Below, one piece after another: positions 9,769 through 20,024 of a DNA stretch of 64,000 bases. The notes under the pieces were generated by a model. The model was not told the DNA's origin and did no database searches. It saw only the letters and a list, made by a program, of their open reading frames with translations. The DNA is from Venturia oleaginea (Eukaryota > Ascomycota > Dothideomycetes > Venturiales > Venturiaceae). Made by a program: the position numbers and the translations under genes. Each line of letters begins with the position of its first letter. The first letter of the stretch is position 1. The stretch is from assembly GCA_013176395.1 (NCBI GenBank), contig JABMLP010000003.1:2019934-2083933 (forward strand), given 5' to 3'.

Positions 9769-10680
9769 ACGTATTCAACCACTCGAACCGCCACACCACC
9801 CAACCCGCCAAAATCTCTTGGCACGACCAACTCATCTTACGACTCTTCAATTTTATCGCTATCAACAATAGATTTCAAGTCTATCGTGCTGCCATCTGAT
9901 TCAGAAGATATCTCGATATCCTTTTTACACGTTCGCGCATTGTGCCCAGTCGCGCCGCAGTTCCCTCAGCGCCTTTGAGTTGGTCGGGCTGTTTCTTGAC
10001 CACTACTACTACGAGCATTCTTTGATCTCTGAGGCGCAACAGACGCCTCAGCAGCTACCTGCACTGCTGCAGTCCCATACTCTATAGTACCACCTTGCTG
10101 GATCCGCTTTCTTTTACGCGATTTTCGCTTCGTCATTACTGCCAATTGCTCTTCAAGCTCGTGGTTTCGTGCAACAAGTAGGGCGTTCTGGCGCAGCATC
10201 AATTCAGCGCCTTTAACAAGCTGTGAAAAGCCTGCCTACGCAACCTACGCAGTAACTGGTGACCGAGTAAAAGACTCGCTTACGAGCTTGGATTGCGATC
10301 CAAATTCATGAGTATTGCTTGGAGTCTTTGGCTGCCACGGCGTTTCTAGGGGACGGGGTTCTGGCGGGGTACGTAGCCGTACTTCAAGGCGATCCAACAC
10401 TACCTGCGCGTTAATAGGGACTAGCCCCACCGCCTCAAAGGCCTTTCGACAATTCTCTTCCGTGAACACGTCGGAAAACGCGTCTTTAAAGGCAGGGAGA
10501 AAGCCTTCCTTGTTGAAATGGTACACGCGTCGACGCGCCAAGTCCCGGATGCGTTGGGAGTACTGTGTTCAAGTAATAACGTGCTGTGTTGTTGAGACAT
10601 AATCAGATAATGGGGGAAGTGGTAGTCTTGGCATATTTTGGCGGGTTGGGTGATGTGGCGGTTCGGGTGGTGGAATACGT
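9769..10680 (-). mobile_element. Internally deleted pogo/Fot1-type DNA transposon (P2)
   Basis: 912 bp with inverted repeats starting ACGTATTC(A/C)ACCAC and TA at 9767-9768 and 10681-10682. On the minus strand the start MSQQHSTLLLEH is joined directly to a late part of the transposase (RRRVYHFNKEGFLPAFKDAF). A coiled-coil/basic segment (LEEQLAVMTKRKSRKRKR) and degenerate remains of the zinc-knuckle end follow. The catalytic domain is deleted. Confidence 0.85.
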
Positions 10681-10683
10681 TAT

Positions 10684-10852
10684 GTGACGGCACGGCATAT
10701 CCATACGAAAGCACAAGGCACTTCAGAACATGTCACCGAATTACACTTAGGATCTAAGGTAGAGAGGTAAGAGTTTCGTAAGGAAACTCCAACTAAGTAG
10801 AAAGTGCACGAGCCACGACACGTGATTTAATGGTCACGTGCCGTGCCGTCAC
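10684..10852 (+). mobile_element. Small MITE (family MITE-A), copy 1
   Basis: 169 bp with 13-bp terminal inverted repeats GTGACGGCACGGC/GCCGTGCCGTCAC. A second copy in the opposite orientation is at 57541-57711. It has no coding capacity. Its left end lies one base beyond the TA that bounds pogo element P2, and its right end abuts the truncated pogo element P3. Confidence 0.8.
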
Positions 10853-10889
10853 ACTGCGTGGTATGAGGAGGCAGATATACCACGGAATT

Positions 10890-12494
10890 AAAAACAGCAC
10901 ACACAGCGAGAACTCAATTTTTGGAATTTACAGAAGTATCATCTAAAGATCATCAAAACACCTCTGCCAGTGGCCGCTCCGGCCTCTAGAGGCCATCGCG
11001 CGTCCCTCAGCGTCGATGAGATATCTCTAGAGTCGCCGTCGCGGCCACCGCAGAGCAAGCAGACGAATACATGAGCAAGCTACACGAACGATGCGTCCAC
11101 CAAAGACAACAGCAACCATCTAGTCACTATCTCCCGGCTAGTCCATCACCCCAGATGACACTGCAACGCTTCGAGTCGACGAGTCACTGCTAGAACGGCA
11201 ATACCTTCAACACAACTCAAACACCAGACGCCCGGTGCGCAACAATCGGCACCACACACCACTGCAACGACTAGACAACCTCTCCCAACGTCTTGGCAAA
11301 CTGTCCTGCTACAAGCTGTTGCCCAGAGCCTTGAGCCTCTCCCCAAACTGTTGCCTCCCAGTTATGGCATTGGCAAGAGTAGGTGCGCGACACAGTAAGT
11401 AGTAAGGACGCATAGAAGGAGCCTATTGGCGGCAAATCCCCTCCCTGTAAGCTAGCAGACGTAGCCTTGAGCCTCTCCCCAGACTGTTGCGTCCCAGTTA
11501 TGGCATTGGCAAGAGTAGGTGCGCGATATAATAAGCAGGGAGAGCGACTAGCAGCAGATAGGCTCCGACTATAAGACGACAGGTCTACAACACAATCGGT
11601 GCGACACGATACGGCAGCTGCTAGAGAACCTCATCTACTATCGTCTCCGCAAACCGTCCTGCTGCAAGCTGATGTCCAGAGCCTTGAGCCTCTCCCCAAA
11701 CTGTTGCGTCCCAGTTATGGCATTGGCAAGAGTAGGTGCGCAACACAGTAAGCAGTAAGAACGTATAGAAGGAGCTTATTGGCGGCAAATCCCCTCCCTA
11801 CAAGCCAGCAGACGTAGCCTTGAGTCTCTCTTCAGACTGTTGCGTCCCAGTTATGGCATTGGCAAGAGTAGGAGCGCGGTATAGCAAGTAGGGAGAGCGA
11901 CTAGCAGCAGGTAGGCTCCGACTATAAGATGGCAGGTCTATAGCACGATCGGCGCCATACAATACGGCAGCTACCAGACAGCCTCGTCCACGGGCATACC
12001 CGGAGTATCACACCCAAGCAGCGAAATCACGACTACGATGGTTACTATTGTCTCCAGCATCACACAACCAAATACACCGCCGCATAGGAATCTGGTGCAA
12101 GGCAACTTTCACAAGCAGAAACATACTTAGGGAACCCATTGGCCTTGAGGGATAAGGCGAAACAGATAGACAAAGCTGAGCATTAGAGGGAGACTGTAGG
12201 TAGAAGGATAGCGAAACACGAGGCATTGCCTCTTGAGTCTACATAGCACAGATATACTAGCAGAGTAACCAGTATCTACAAGAGCCCGCGGGCATCTGGA
12301 GATACTGGTTAGGGGAAAAGGGGGAGGACCGAGGGGACAGCTGGTCTTGTTTCAGTGAACGGGGCGAAGTGGGGCGCGGTGGATTATATAATCTATCACG
12401 TGTCGGCTGTCTGATGAAGTCCTCCTAACCGGACATAGCTGCGTGATTAAGCGGCTGCAACCGAGTAGGATAAAATCAATCAATCAATCAATCA
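10890..12494 (+). mobile_element. 1.6-kb non-LTR (TPRT-type) insertion with 13-bp target duplication and (AATC)n tail
   Basis: Bounded by ATACCACGGAATT at 10877-10889 and again at 12495-12507. The 3' end is a run of AATC repeats (about 12466-12494), the signature of target-primed reverse transcription. No reverse transcriptase frame is present, so it is non-autonomous. Its 5' start (CAGCGAGAACT, ~10908) resembles the start of the Tad1-like LINE at ~27893, which hints at a LINE-derived or LINE-mobilised element. The middle is a higher-order tandem repeat (11328-11995). Confidence 0.8.
11328..11995 (+). repeat. Higher-order tandem repeat, 353-bp period (136 + 217 bp)
   Basis: Four GCCTTGAG starts at 11328, 11464, 11681 and 11817 give spacings 136-217-136, so an A-B unit is repeated as A-B-A'-B'. 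Each sub-unit shares the core CCCAGTTATGGCATTGGCAA. The A copies also share TTGGCGGCAAATCCCC and the B copies GGAGAGCGACTAGCAGCAG. Sequence at 11235-11327 resembles the end of a further B unit. Function is unknown; tandem promoter or 5' UTR repeats of a retroelement are one possibility. Confidence 0.85.
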
Positions 12495-12507
12495 ATACCA
12501 CGGAATT

Positions 12508-13556
12508 GGAAGCTCTCGGTCTCTGAAAACGGCTGGACAAACAATGCGCTTGGTCTTAAGTGGTTGAAGCACTTTGACGCGCATACAAAGGCGCGTCAAG
12601 TAGGGGGGTATAGGCTGCTCATCTTGGACGGCCATGAGAGCCATCTCAACCAGGATTTGAAGGACTACTGCCTCGAACATAAGATCCTAACGCTCTGTAT
12701 GCCACCTCATTCATCGCATATCCTCCAGCCGCTTGATGTGGTCTGCTTCTCGCCGTTGAAGTGCAAGTACTCTCAACGAGTTCGAGACTTGGCACGCCGA
12801 CGCGTCTACCATATCAACAAAAAAGGCTTCCTCCCGGCCTTCAAAGACGCGTTTTTCGACGTGTTTACAGAAGAGAACTGTCGAAAGGCTTTTGACATGG
12901 TAGAGCTAGTCCCTATTAACGCGGAGGTGGTATTGGATCGCCTTGAAGTACGGCTACCTACCCCACCAGCACCCCCACCGCAGGAGACGCCGTGGCAGTC
13001 GAAGAATCCAAGCAATACTCAAGAATTTGAATCTCAATCAAAGCTTGTACGCGAATCTTTCACTCGGTCACCAGTTACTGCGCAGACTGGCTTCTCTCAG
13101 CTTGTCAAGGGCGCTGAATTGATGCTGCACCAGAACGCTCTACTTGTTGCACGAAACCACGAGCTTGAAGAGCAATTGGCAGTAATGACGAAGCGAAAAT
13201 CGCGCAAAAGGAAGTGGATCCAGCAAGGTGGTACTATAGAGTACGTGACTGCAGCAGCTCAGGTAGCTGCTGAGGCGTCTGTAGCGCCTCAGAAATCAAA
13301 GAAGGCTCGTGGTAGTGGTGATCAAGAAACAGCCCGGCCAGCTTTACGGCGCTGTGGGAACTGCGGCGCGACTGGGCACAATGCGCGAAGGTGTAAAAAG
13401 CATATTGAGATATCTTCTGAATCAGATGGCAGCACGACAGAATTGGAATCTATTGTTGATAGCGATAAATTGAAGAGTCGTAATATGAGTTGGTCGTGCC
13501 AAGGAAAAGTGGCCGGCTCGGTGGTATGGCCGGCTCGGTGGTGGAATACGTTATAG
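12508..13556 (+). pseudogene. pogo-type transposase, C-terminal two thirds (P3)
   Basis: Open from WKLSVSENGW through LLILDGHESHLN (second catalytic Asp), LCMPPHSSHILQPLDV (third catalytic Asp), RRRVYHINKKGFLPAF, a coiled-coil and basic region (AVMTKRKSRKRKW), and a C-terminal CCHC zinc knuckle CGNCGATGHNARRC. The normal acidic end is replaced by read-through into the terminal repeat after a small deletion (compare P1, which stops after DEIEES). It lacks the N-terminal DNA-binding region and the first catalytic Asp. It is the most complete source here for the C-terminal half of this transposase family. Confidence 0.85.
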
Positions 13557-14202
13557 GTAATTTTTCTCGGTAGAGCGGTCGCGGGGAATACCAAGGACCT
13601 TGATTCCATGACCGCGAAAACTGTTTGATAAACTCCCACTCCATGGATAAGTCGCTCCATGTCTCCAAGTTTCAACCTAAAGAGACGAGGTCTAGCCGAA
13701 GCGTGAGCTTTCCTAATGAGGTGTCGAAGATTGAAGTGTGTGGCGACGGGCAAAAGATATCGTGCTTGTCACCAAGCTGCCATGATATAACCATGGTGGG
13801 CCGGCTTGATGGAATCATTGAGTCAGCCGGGATGGAAGTCGGGCCCGTCTGCTGAACTGTTAGATAAGCCCAATTAGTGTACAACATTTGCGTTCAAATA
13901 GGGAGTCGATCATGCCTGAGCTTCCCACGGATGTTGGAGCATAAAGCCAACGGTCAAGGCATGTCAAGGACAAAGACGAGTGCAGCAAGTAACGGACTTG
14001 GACTTGCCTGCGGCTCCAGTCGTTCAAGCACGACTAGAAAAGGCTTGCGATACTCGTAGGTGCTGTCAGTTTGGAGTGAGCTAGCAGAAGGCACCTTTTG
14101 ACGACCTAATCTGTTGCTGTCAGGCACCAGGACATCCTTGAGAGCCTGAATTTTAACACGAGCTGTTTCGATGGCTTGTTTGCATTCGTTACCATGACCG
14201 TT
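13557..14202. other. Region between pogo P3 and the HET gene
   Basis: No gene is supported. On the minus strand the sequence directly after the HET stop codon stays open in the same frame for about 70 further codons (to about 13958), discussed as a possible lost C-terminus. Confidence 0.5.
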
Positions 14203-15147
14203 CTATCCGAAAAACTCGGTGAAGGATTGCCGGGTCCAGCCGCGATGGATTTGAAACTCAGAGGCAGGCCTTGTCGGGGATATAAAGAAGCAGATAACGT
14301 CAGATGTGAAATCGTTCATATCCTTGGTGTAGTCAGGACGTAGAACAGTCCCGCCGGCTGCATCGCATGACAACCTCATGAGAGCGTATACTCTGTCCCG
14401 TGGTTCGAGGGCCTTGCTGTTGAAGAATTTGACAAGGAGCTCATGGAGTGTTGGCCGTGGCTTTGAACGAAATAATTGCACAGGCATTAAGTCAAGTACA
14501 GAACGCACCGGTTCGCCAAGGTCATGTCCCGCAGCCTGGATATGGTGTTTGGTTATGCTTGCGAATGTCCTCACAGAGATGGATTTCCAACCACAAACAA
14601 TGAATGCCGACCGCGCATTGCCGATCTCTTGTAGTATCCACACTCGAGAAAACCAAGGCCGCATGAGAAGAACATCTAGATACTGGAGCTGTGCTGAGTC
14701 GCTGATCTTGCCTTGCGATATGGAGCCAATCAAAGTGTCTGTCTCTTCACCAACGCATCCCAACCATACCAAGACCGAATTGGCCCCTTTGTATATAGTG
14801 CTCATGATTCCAACCTGGTGTCCTCTGTCTGTGAGGTTGCTCTGATCAATGCAGATGGCATCGACCCAAAGATACCTATCTTGGTGAGGCAACCTCGAGT
14901 GGTAAAGAGCCTCATAAAGGTTCGGCGTTATACGCAGAACTCGTCCATGGGTGAAAATTACCTTTGAGTCGTCAGGTAAGCCCCATGTATAAGACAAGGC
15001 TTCGTAAGGTAATCCGCCATATTCTTCGCCAAAAGTTGCTTCCAAAAGCTCGCACTGGATATCCGGGCAAGGATGCGATCCGATCAGGCGAATGAGGCGA
15101 AAGTCTGAGTCTTGTAGATTGATGGGCGTATATTGAAAAGACCCCAT
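14203..15147 (-). CDS. HET-domain protein (heterokaryon incompatibility type)
   Basis: 314 residues from a true ATG at 15147. HET-domain motifs are in order: PYEALSYTWG (residues ~48-57), LWVDAICIDQSN (~93-104), QVGIMSTIYKGANSVLVWLG (~112-131), LLMRPWFSRVWILQEI (~160-175), and the later KALEPRDRVYALMRLS typical of these proteins. HET proteins trigger incompatibility-type cell death after fusion of unlike hyphae (family knowledge). No partner gene is recognised nearby. Many relatives are 600 residues or more, so this is short. The stop is TAG and the frame continues open after it, so a truncated allele is possible. Flanked by transposons on the left, usual for this fast-evolving class. Confidence 0.85.
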   Translation of the reverse strand: MGSFQYTPINLQDSDFRLIRLIGSHPCPDIQCELLEATFGEEYGGLPYEALSYTWGLPDDSKVIFTHGRVLRITPNLYEALYHSRLPHQDRYLWVDAICIDQSNLTDRGHQVGIMSTIYKGANSVLVWLGCVGEETDTLIGSISQGKISDSAQLQYLDVLLMRPWFSRVWILQEIGNARSAFIVCGWKSISVRTFASITKHHIQAAGHDLGEPVRSVLDLMPVQLFRSKPRPTLHELLVKFFNSKALEPRDRVYALMRLSCDAAGGTVLRPDYTKDMNDFTSDVICFFISPTRPASEFQIHRGWTRQSFTEFFG

Positions 15148-16879
15148 ACTGGAGGATTGCGATAGTTGGGGATCTTGAATGCGCAGAGGTTGGGCTTATT
15201 TATCAATGTTGCGATTGCGAAGCCACGCTGCAGTGGTGTCGCTCTCAAGCTGCGCCCCCACCACTGCATGTTCATGCGGCTAAACAGCGATGTTGCGAAT
15301 TCGTGTGAAGGAAGCATCATCGCGCATTGTCTGCCTAGTTCTTGTGTTGCTGCTCGAGCTTCACCTCATGTTCTGCTCTTTTGAGATGTGCGCATCGAGA
15401 ATCGCAGTCTCTGGATCGATACGGAGGCCTTCGGCGTGGTGGGTACAGGCGAACAATCCACCGGGAAGGATTGGCCACTGCATTCCAAATACAGAATCAT
15501 GCCCCAAGGTTTCGTCCCAAGGCTGCGATTTTCCATCCCAAGGCTGCGGGTGGCACAGATGAAAAGCCTGCAAAAAGCTCTCCAGACACGTAGTATCGTA
15601 CTCTTTGCCCAAATGCATATTCCGATTTCCCCTCATCGCGGATTTCTCAGCGACAACTATATGCCGACAATTTTGGTGGTGCAAGATACTTTATGTCAGC
15701 CCAACAATACTATGGTAGTGCACGAAGTGTCATTAGTATGACGATCAGTTCATCTATCTTCTACTTCCATGATCGGATTGCGAAGTCGGGTATCCGATGC
15801 CGAGGGGGTACGCACCAATCGTGACCTTGGCGTTCATCGCGAGTTGTCGCAACATTTCTAATGTTAGCTCGAGGTTGGCGAGTGGGTGAATCGTGGGTTG
15901 CTGATGATTACGGTCTAATTGTTGGTTGTGGCTGCAGAGCTGGACGATCGGGGCGTGGCTAGAAGGGCGCTGAGGCATCGGGAAAGCAAGAATGCTGAGG
16001 CATCAGGAAAGCAAACACAGGTGGTCTTTCCCTTGTCGGAGACGCATGATTGATGCAGCAGGTGACCAATTGGTGACAGGTCTGCCGCTCGGATGGCAGA
16101 GAGACTGGCGAAGGAGAGCATTGAAACAGGGAGCAATAATGGAATGTGTGTGCGATTGGGGTAACCAAAGGAAGAGGCAGTTGGCAGTCCCTGAGATCAG
16201 GATTTGATAGGAAGCAGGCATGATTTAATCCCAAAATATGCTACAGTACGTGCCAAGACCATTCCCGCGCTTCTCTGTTTGCTGTGCTTTTGCTCTCACC
16301 CTCCGCTCTCCGCCCTCCCAACCTGCTCGCACTCTCGCACTCCCAACCAACAACACCACCTTCCCTCACCACACCTACTACAGCAGAGTGCACCCGTTGC
16401 AAGCTGGACAGACAACTTGCAAGTCCCCTGTTCCTCTCTTTTGAGTCTCCCCTGAGCCAGAAGTCGTCCGTGTCAGTGTCGCTGCATTGGTTCGGTACGT
16501 CTACTTCTGGATCCATTGAGGCCCGACCAAAACAAGACTCCACTCCCAACCCAGCCAGCCCCAAGCACCTGACAACACATTTATCCGTCCTCATACACCC
16601 CTTCCCTCCCAAACTCTCTTTCTCAACGCCATCCATTTCCTCCGCCCTTACCATTTTCGAGCTTGAATAGGCCACACTGTGCAGTGTGTCTTCCCGCAAG
16701 CCCCTCACTTGTTACCTCACCGCCCCCTTCAACGTCCACCGGGACAGCTGCATGCATTACTGACCGGTTCGCTCTCACAGACTCAGCCCGACCTCCATAT
16801 AACCTCCTCGACCGCTGCAACCTCTCTTCACATCTAGACTCACACAGTCGGTCTGGTTCACACCACGTAGGACCTCATC
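15148..16879. other. Intergenic region, HET gene to casein kinase I (divergent promoters)
   Basis: No supported gene. The right part (about 16240-16870) is strongly pyrimidine-rich, as in fungal 5' regions of highly expressed genes. TCCCAAGGCTGCG occurs twice at about 15525-15550. The overlapping frames on both strands lack recognisable domains. Confidence 0.55.
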
Positions 16880-18028
16880 ATGACTACAATGGTATGTGAC
16901 ACCGCACCCGGACCTCATCACATCTCCATCAGGACACTAACAATACACGTCAGGATCTCCGCGTGGGAAACAAGTACAGAATCGGCCGCAAGATTGGCTC
17001 CGGCTCCTTCGGTGATATCTACCTTGGTATGCTTGCCCAGCACCATGCCTCACTTTGGCCGCGTACTAACACCCACAGGCACCAACATCATCTCCGGTGA
17101 AGAGATTGCCATCAAGCTCGAGTCCGTCAAGGCCAAGCACCCTCAACTCGAATACGAGGCCCGCGTCTACAAATCGCTCGCCGGTGGTGTTGGCATTCCC
17201 TTCGTTCGATGGTTCGGGACCGAGTGCGATTACAATGCCATGGTTCTTGACCTCCTTGGTCCTTCCCTAGAAGATCTCTTCAACTTCTGCAACCGAAAGT
17301 TCTCCCTCAAGACCGTCCTCCTGCTTGCCGACCAGCTCATCTCCCGCATCGAGTACATCCACGCCAAATCCTTCATCCACCGTGACATCAAGCCAGACAA
17401 CTTCTTGATGGGCATCGGCAAGCGTGGAAACCAGGTCAACGTGATTGACTTCGGTTTGGCCAAGAAGTACCGTGACCCCAAGACACACTTCCACATTCCA
17501 TACCGTGAGAACAAGAACTTGACCGGCACAGCCCGTTACGCATCCATCAACACCCACTTGGGTGTCGAGCAGTCTCGCCGCGATGACATGGAGTCCCTCG
17601 GATATGTCATGCTGTACTTCTGCCGTGGCTCCCTCCCATGGCAAGGTCTCAAAGCTGCCACCAAGAAGCAGAAGTACGACCGCATCATGGAGAAGAAGAT
17701 GACTACCCCTACCGAAGTACTTTGCCGTGGCTTCCCCAACGAGTTCGCCATCTACCTCAACTACACTCGATCCCTCCGATTCGATGACAAGCCCGACTAC
17801 TCCTACCTCCGCAAGATCTTCCGTGATCTTTTCGTCCGCGAAGGCTTCCAATACGACTACGTCTTCGACTGGACTGTGTACAAGTACCAGAAGAATGCCC
17901 AAGCTATTGCTCAGGCCCAGCAGAAGGAGCCAGAGAAGGGTGAAGAAGGCACCAACGCGGCCGGAGCAGGCACCTCCAAGCCATCTGGCACTCGCAACCC
18001 GGCTACTCGTCAAGCCCCAGGAGTGTAA
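16880..18028 (+). CDS. Casein kinase I (CK1 delta/epsilon, Hrr25/CkiA type)
   Basis: Spliced join(16880..16891, 16954..17026, 17079..18028), 344 residues; introns of 62 and 52 nt with CACTAACA and GTACTAACAC branch sites. Kinase landmarks: GSGSFGD (residues 19-25), ATP-binding Lys41, HRDIKPDNF (129-137), CK1-specific [21 protein letters not shown] (152-162), [26 protein letters not shown] low-complexity tail follows. CK1 is a constitutive Ser/Thr kinase in circadian, membrane-traffic and growth control. The terminal TAA overlaps a strong donor (GTAAGT at 18025). Good acceptors at 18073 and 18203 (the latter after TGTGCTAAT) would replace the last residue with a short alternative tail, so the true 3' end is uncertain. 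Confidence 0.95.
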   Translation: MTTMVCDTAPGPHHISIRTLTIHVRISAWETSTESAARLAPAPSVISTLVCLPSTMPHFGRVLTPTGTNIISGEEIAIKLESVKAKHPQLEYEARVYKSLAGGVGIPFVRWFGTECDYNAMVLDLLGPSLEDLFNFCNRKFSLKTVLLLADQLISRIEYIHAKSFIHRDIKPDNFLMGIGKRGNQVNVIDFGLAKKYRDPKTHFHIPYRENKNLTGTARYASINTHLGVEQSRRDDMESLGYVMLYFCRGSLPWQGLKAATKKQKYDRIMEKKMTTPTEVLCRGFPNEFAIYLNYTRSLRFDDKPDYSYLRKIFRDLFVREGFQYDYVFDWTVYKYQKNAQAIAQAQQKEPEKGEEGTNAAGAGTSKPSGTRNPATRQAPGV

Positions 18029-20024
18029 GTCAGTCTCTCTCTCCCGTATTGTTGCTTTGATATTTTGCTGCAGACTTTGGAACGGTGCCGCCCTGTGTGG
18101 GCGACACAGCAGTCCATGACCGCCCGTTGTTACCTCGGTTGCCGTCTCGAACGAGAGCCGCCGCATTTGCACGATGTGTGTGCTAATCTCTTGTTTCCTT
18201 CAGGGACGGCAGTCGAGGGCCGACGCGCGGTACTTGACTGTGAGTTTCATGTCTGCAGCCCGAATTTCTCTTTCCTGTAAGAGGACCTCCGGACACGCAA
18301 TCCGTTGAGCATCACTTACTGACTTATTGCTGTTTCAGTCAAAACTCGCGCTCAGGCACTATGCAACTCCGCTCACACACTCGCAAAGATGATCAACCAA
18401 ACAACTACTGAACAATCGGTACCACAATCTGGCGGAACTGGAATCGGAAATTGGTCCGGATCTTGTGCTCCACCGGATTGTCCTCGATGATCATCTCATA
18501 CACCACATACTCGGGAAACGCGGAGGTGCCATCCGTATCTGCTCAGATGGCATTCTTATCACGTCCCATTTTATCACGACCTAAGCTGGCAACATATCTC
18601 AACACTTCGGCGGCGGGGATCTTCTCGGACGATGGCAACAGTCAACTTGGACTGTTCATTCGATTCAAAACAGGGACCTCAGTCAATTATCACAACGAAG
18701 GCGGGATCTCAAGAACACGATTAGAAGCACTTCTTTTCGCGTGACATGCTCGTCAGCACATTGGTCCTCTGGTCACACATCTTCTGTTTGGTTTTCCTTG
18801 ATTGATTTTCTTCACCTAATGCCCCCCCTACACACAGCACTCGAGTTTTTTCATAGTATATACGAGGTAGTATGGATTCAACAGCACTTAGCATGCTCGA
18901 CCAGCGACTGGGGAGGCTTTTGCTATGGTCCGGGGGCAGGATAGACCATTTTTTTCTTTCTCTCACCGAAAGCATCAAATTGCACGAAAACAACAAAGAT
19001 GAACCAAATTGTAGACGTGATAGCGCTTGGGTTGTGAGTGACGTGGTGGGCTTGGTGAATTAGCTGATGGGGAGGGTCTGGGGAGCATCGGTGGTCAGCA
19101 CCTCGGGGATCGATCGAGCGGGACTTCCTTCTGCGATGGAGGCGCCGTGAGGCTGGTTTCTTGGGTGGTGGGAAGCGGTGCAGTTGTTGCTTTAGCTCTT
19201 GTAATGCGTTCAATATTAGGTTTTCTTTGCATGTCGAGTTCTCTGTGACTATACTTTGGATCGAGTGAGCAGTCCGCCTTTAAAGGTGATTGATCGTAGT
19301 AAGGTGTAGGTACACTAGAGGTCATCCGGAGTTATCCAAGGCATCAATCCCTCCCCGGTGATGATTGATATAATGCAATTTTTCTGATTGGCCACTTGAA
19401 TCACGGGAGAGCGCGAATTAGCTCCCCGAAATTTTGGGTGGCGCATGTGGGTTTTTTTTCGATCCATGTTCAAACCTTTGATCTATTCTCGCTTCCACTA
19501 CGATTTCCCTGAAACGATAGGTTGGGTAGAGCATTGACCGCTTCTGCTTGAACGGGCGAAGACACGATTCTAAGCTGAATGAAGCCTTGGACGGACGAAC
19601 CCTTGAACGAAAGAGCCCGTTGGAACTGTGAAGTGAAGGACGAATGCGCGAATGGACGTTGGACGTTGGACGAACTAGCCCGTTGGAACTGTGAGGAGGT
19701 GGAGGACGAACGCGTGAAGGGACGACGAATTTACGAACGAACGAACGTACGGACGGCGAACGAAGGCGGTTGAAGGATTGAAGTGCGAGCGGTTTGAAAG
19801 GTACACGAACCTCACCGAGCCCAACGAGACGAAGGAGTACAAGAGGATTGATTGATCGCGGGGTTAAAGAGGAGGAAGAGGATTGAGATTGCTGCAAGAG
19901 GATTGGTTGGAGGGGTAGGGACGGATGAAGTGAGGATATTGCGGTTCAGTTCACATTCTCAACTTTCGGACTTGGGGAGGCGAAGAGGAGGATTATCTGA
20001 GGGTGATTGTGTGGTTGTGGGAAC
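18029..20024. other. Casein kinase 3' region and upstream region of the Rsm22-type gene
   Basis: Contains likely 3' UTR introns of the kinase (donor-like GTGAGT at 18240, acceptor at 18338). A 76-codon ATG frame on the minus strand (19095-19325) has no recognisable domain and is left uncalled. 19575-19770 is rich in imperfect GGACGAAC/GAACGAAC repeats. Confidence 0.5.

Larger units (their letters stand above)
10853..13551 (+). mobile_element. 5'-truncated, interrupted pogo/Fot1-type transposon (P3)
   Basis: The right terminal repeat (13490-13551, duplicated GCCGGCTCGGTGGT motif, ending ACGT followed by TA at 13552-13553) is present. The left end is replaced by MITE-A. The transposase reads from 10853 (TAWYEEADIPRN) and resumes after a 1.6-kb insertion at 12508 (WKLSVSENGWTNN). 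Removing the insert and one target copy restores the frame across the junction. Confidence 0.85.

Noticed and set aside
12410..12445. CTGATGA followed by a GTCC...GGAC stem, resembling a hammerhead ribozyme core
   Set aside because: The required GAAA after stem II is absent (ATAGC instead) and no matching stem I/III is visible.
17267..18172. 301-codon frame antisense to the casein kinase
   Set aside because: Shadow of the kinase codon usage; no homology features of its own.
18451..18744. 97-codon plus-strand frame after the casein kinase
   Set aside because: Overlaps likely 3' UTR introns and has no recognisable motif.
19095..19325. 76-codon ATG frame on the minus strand between the kinase and the Rsm22-type gene
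   Set aside because: No domain, no supporting splice pattern and no clear composition signal; could be chance.
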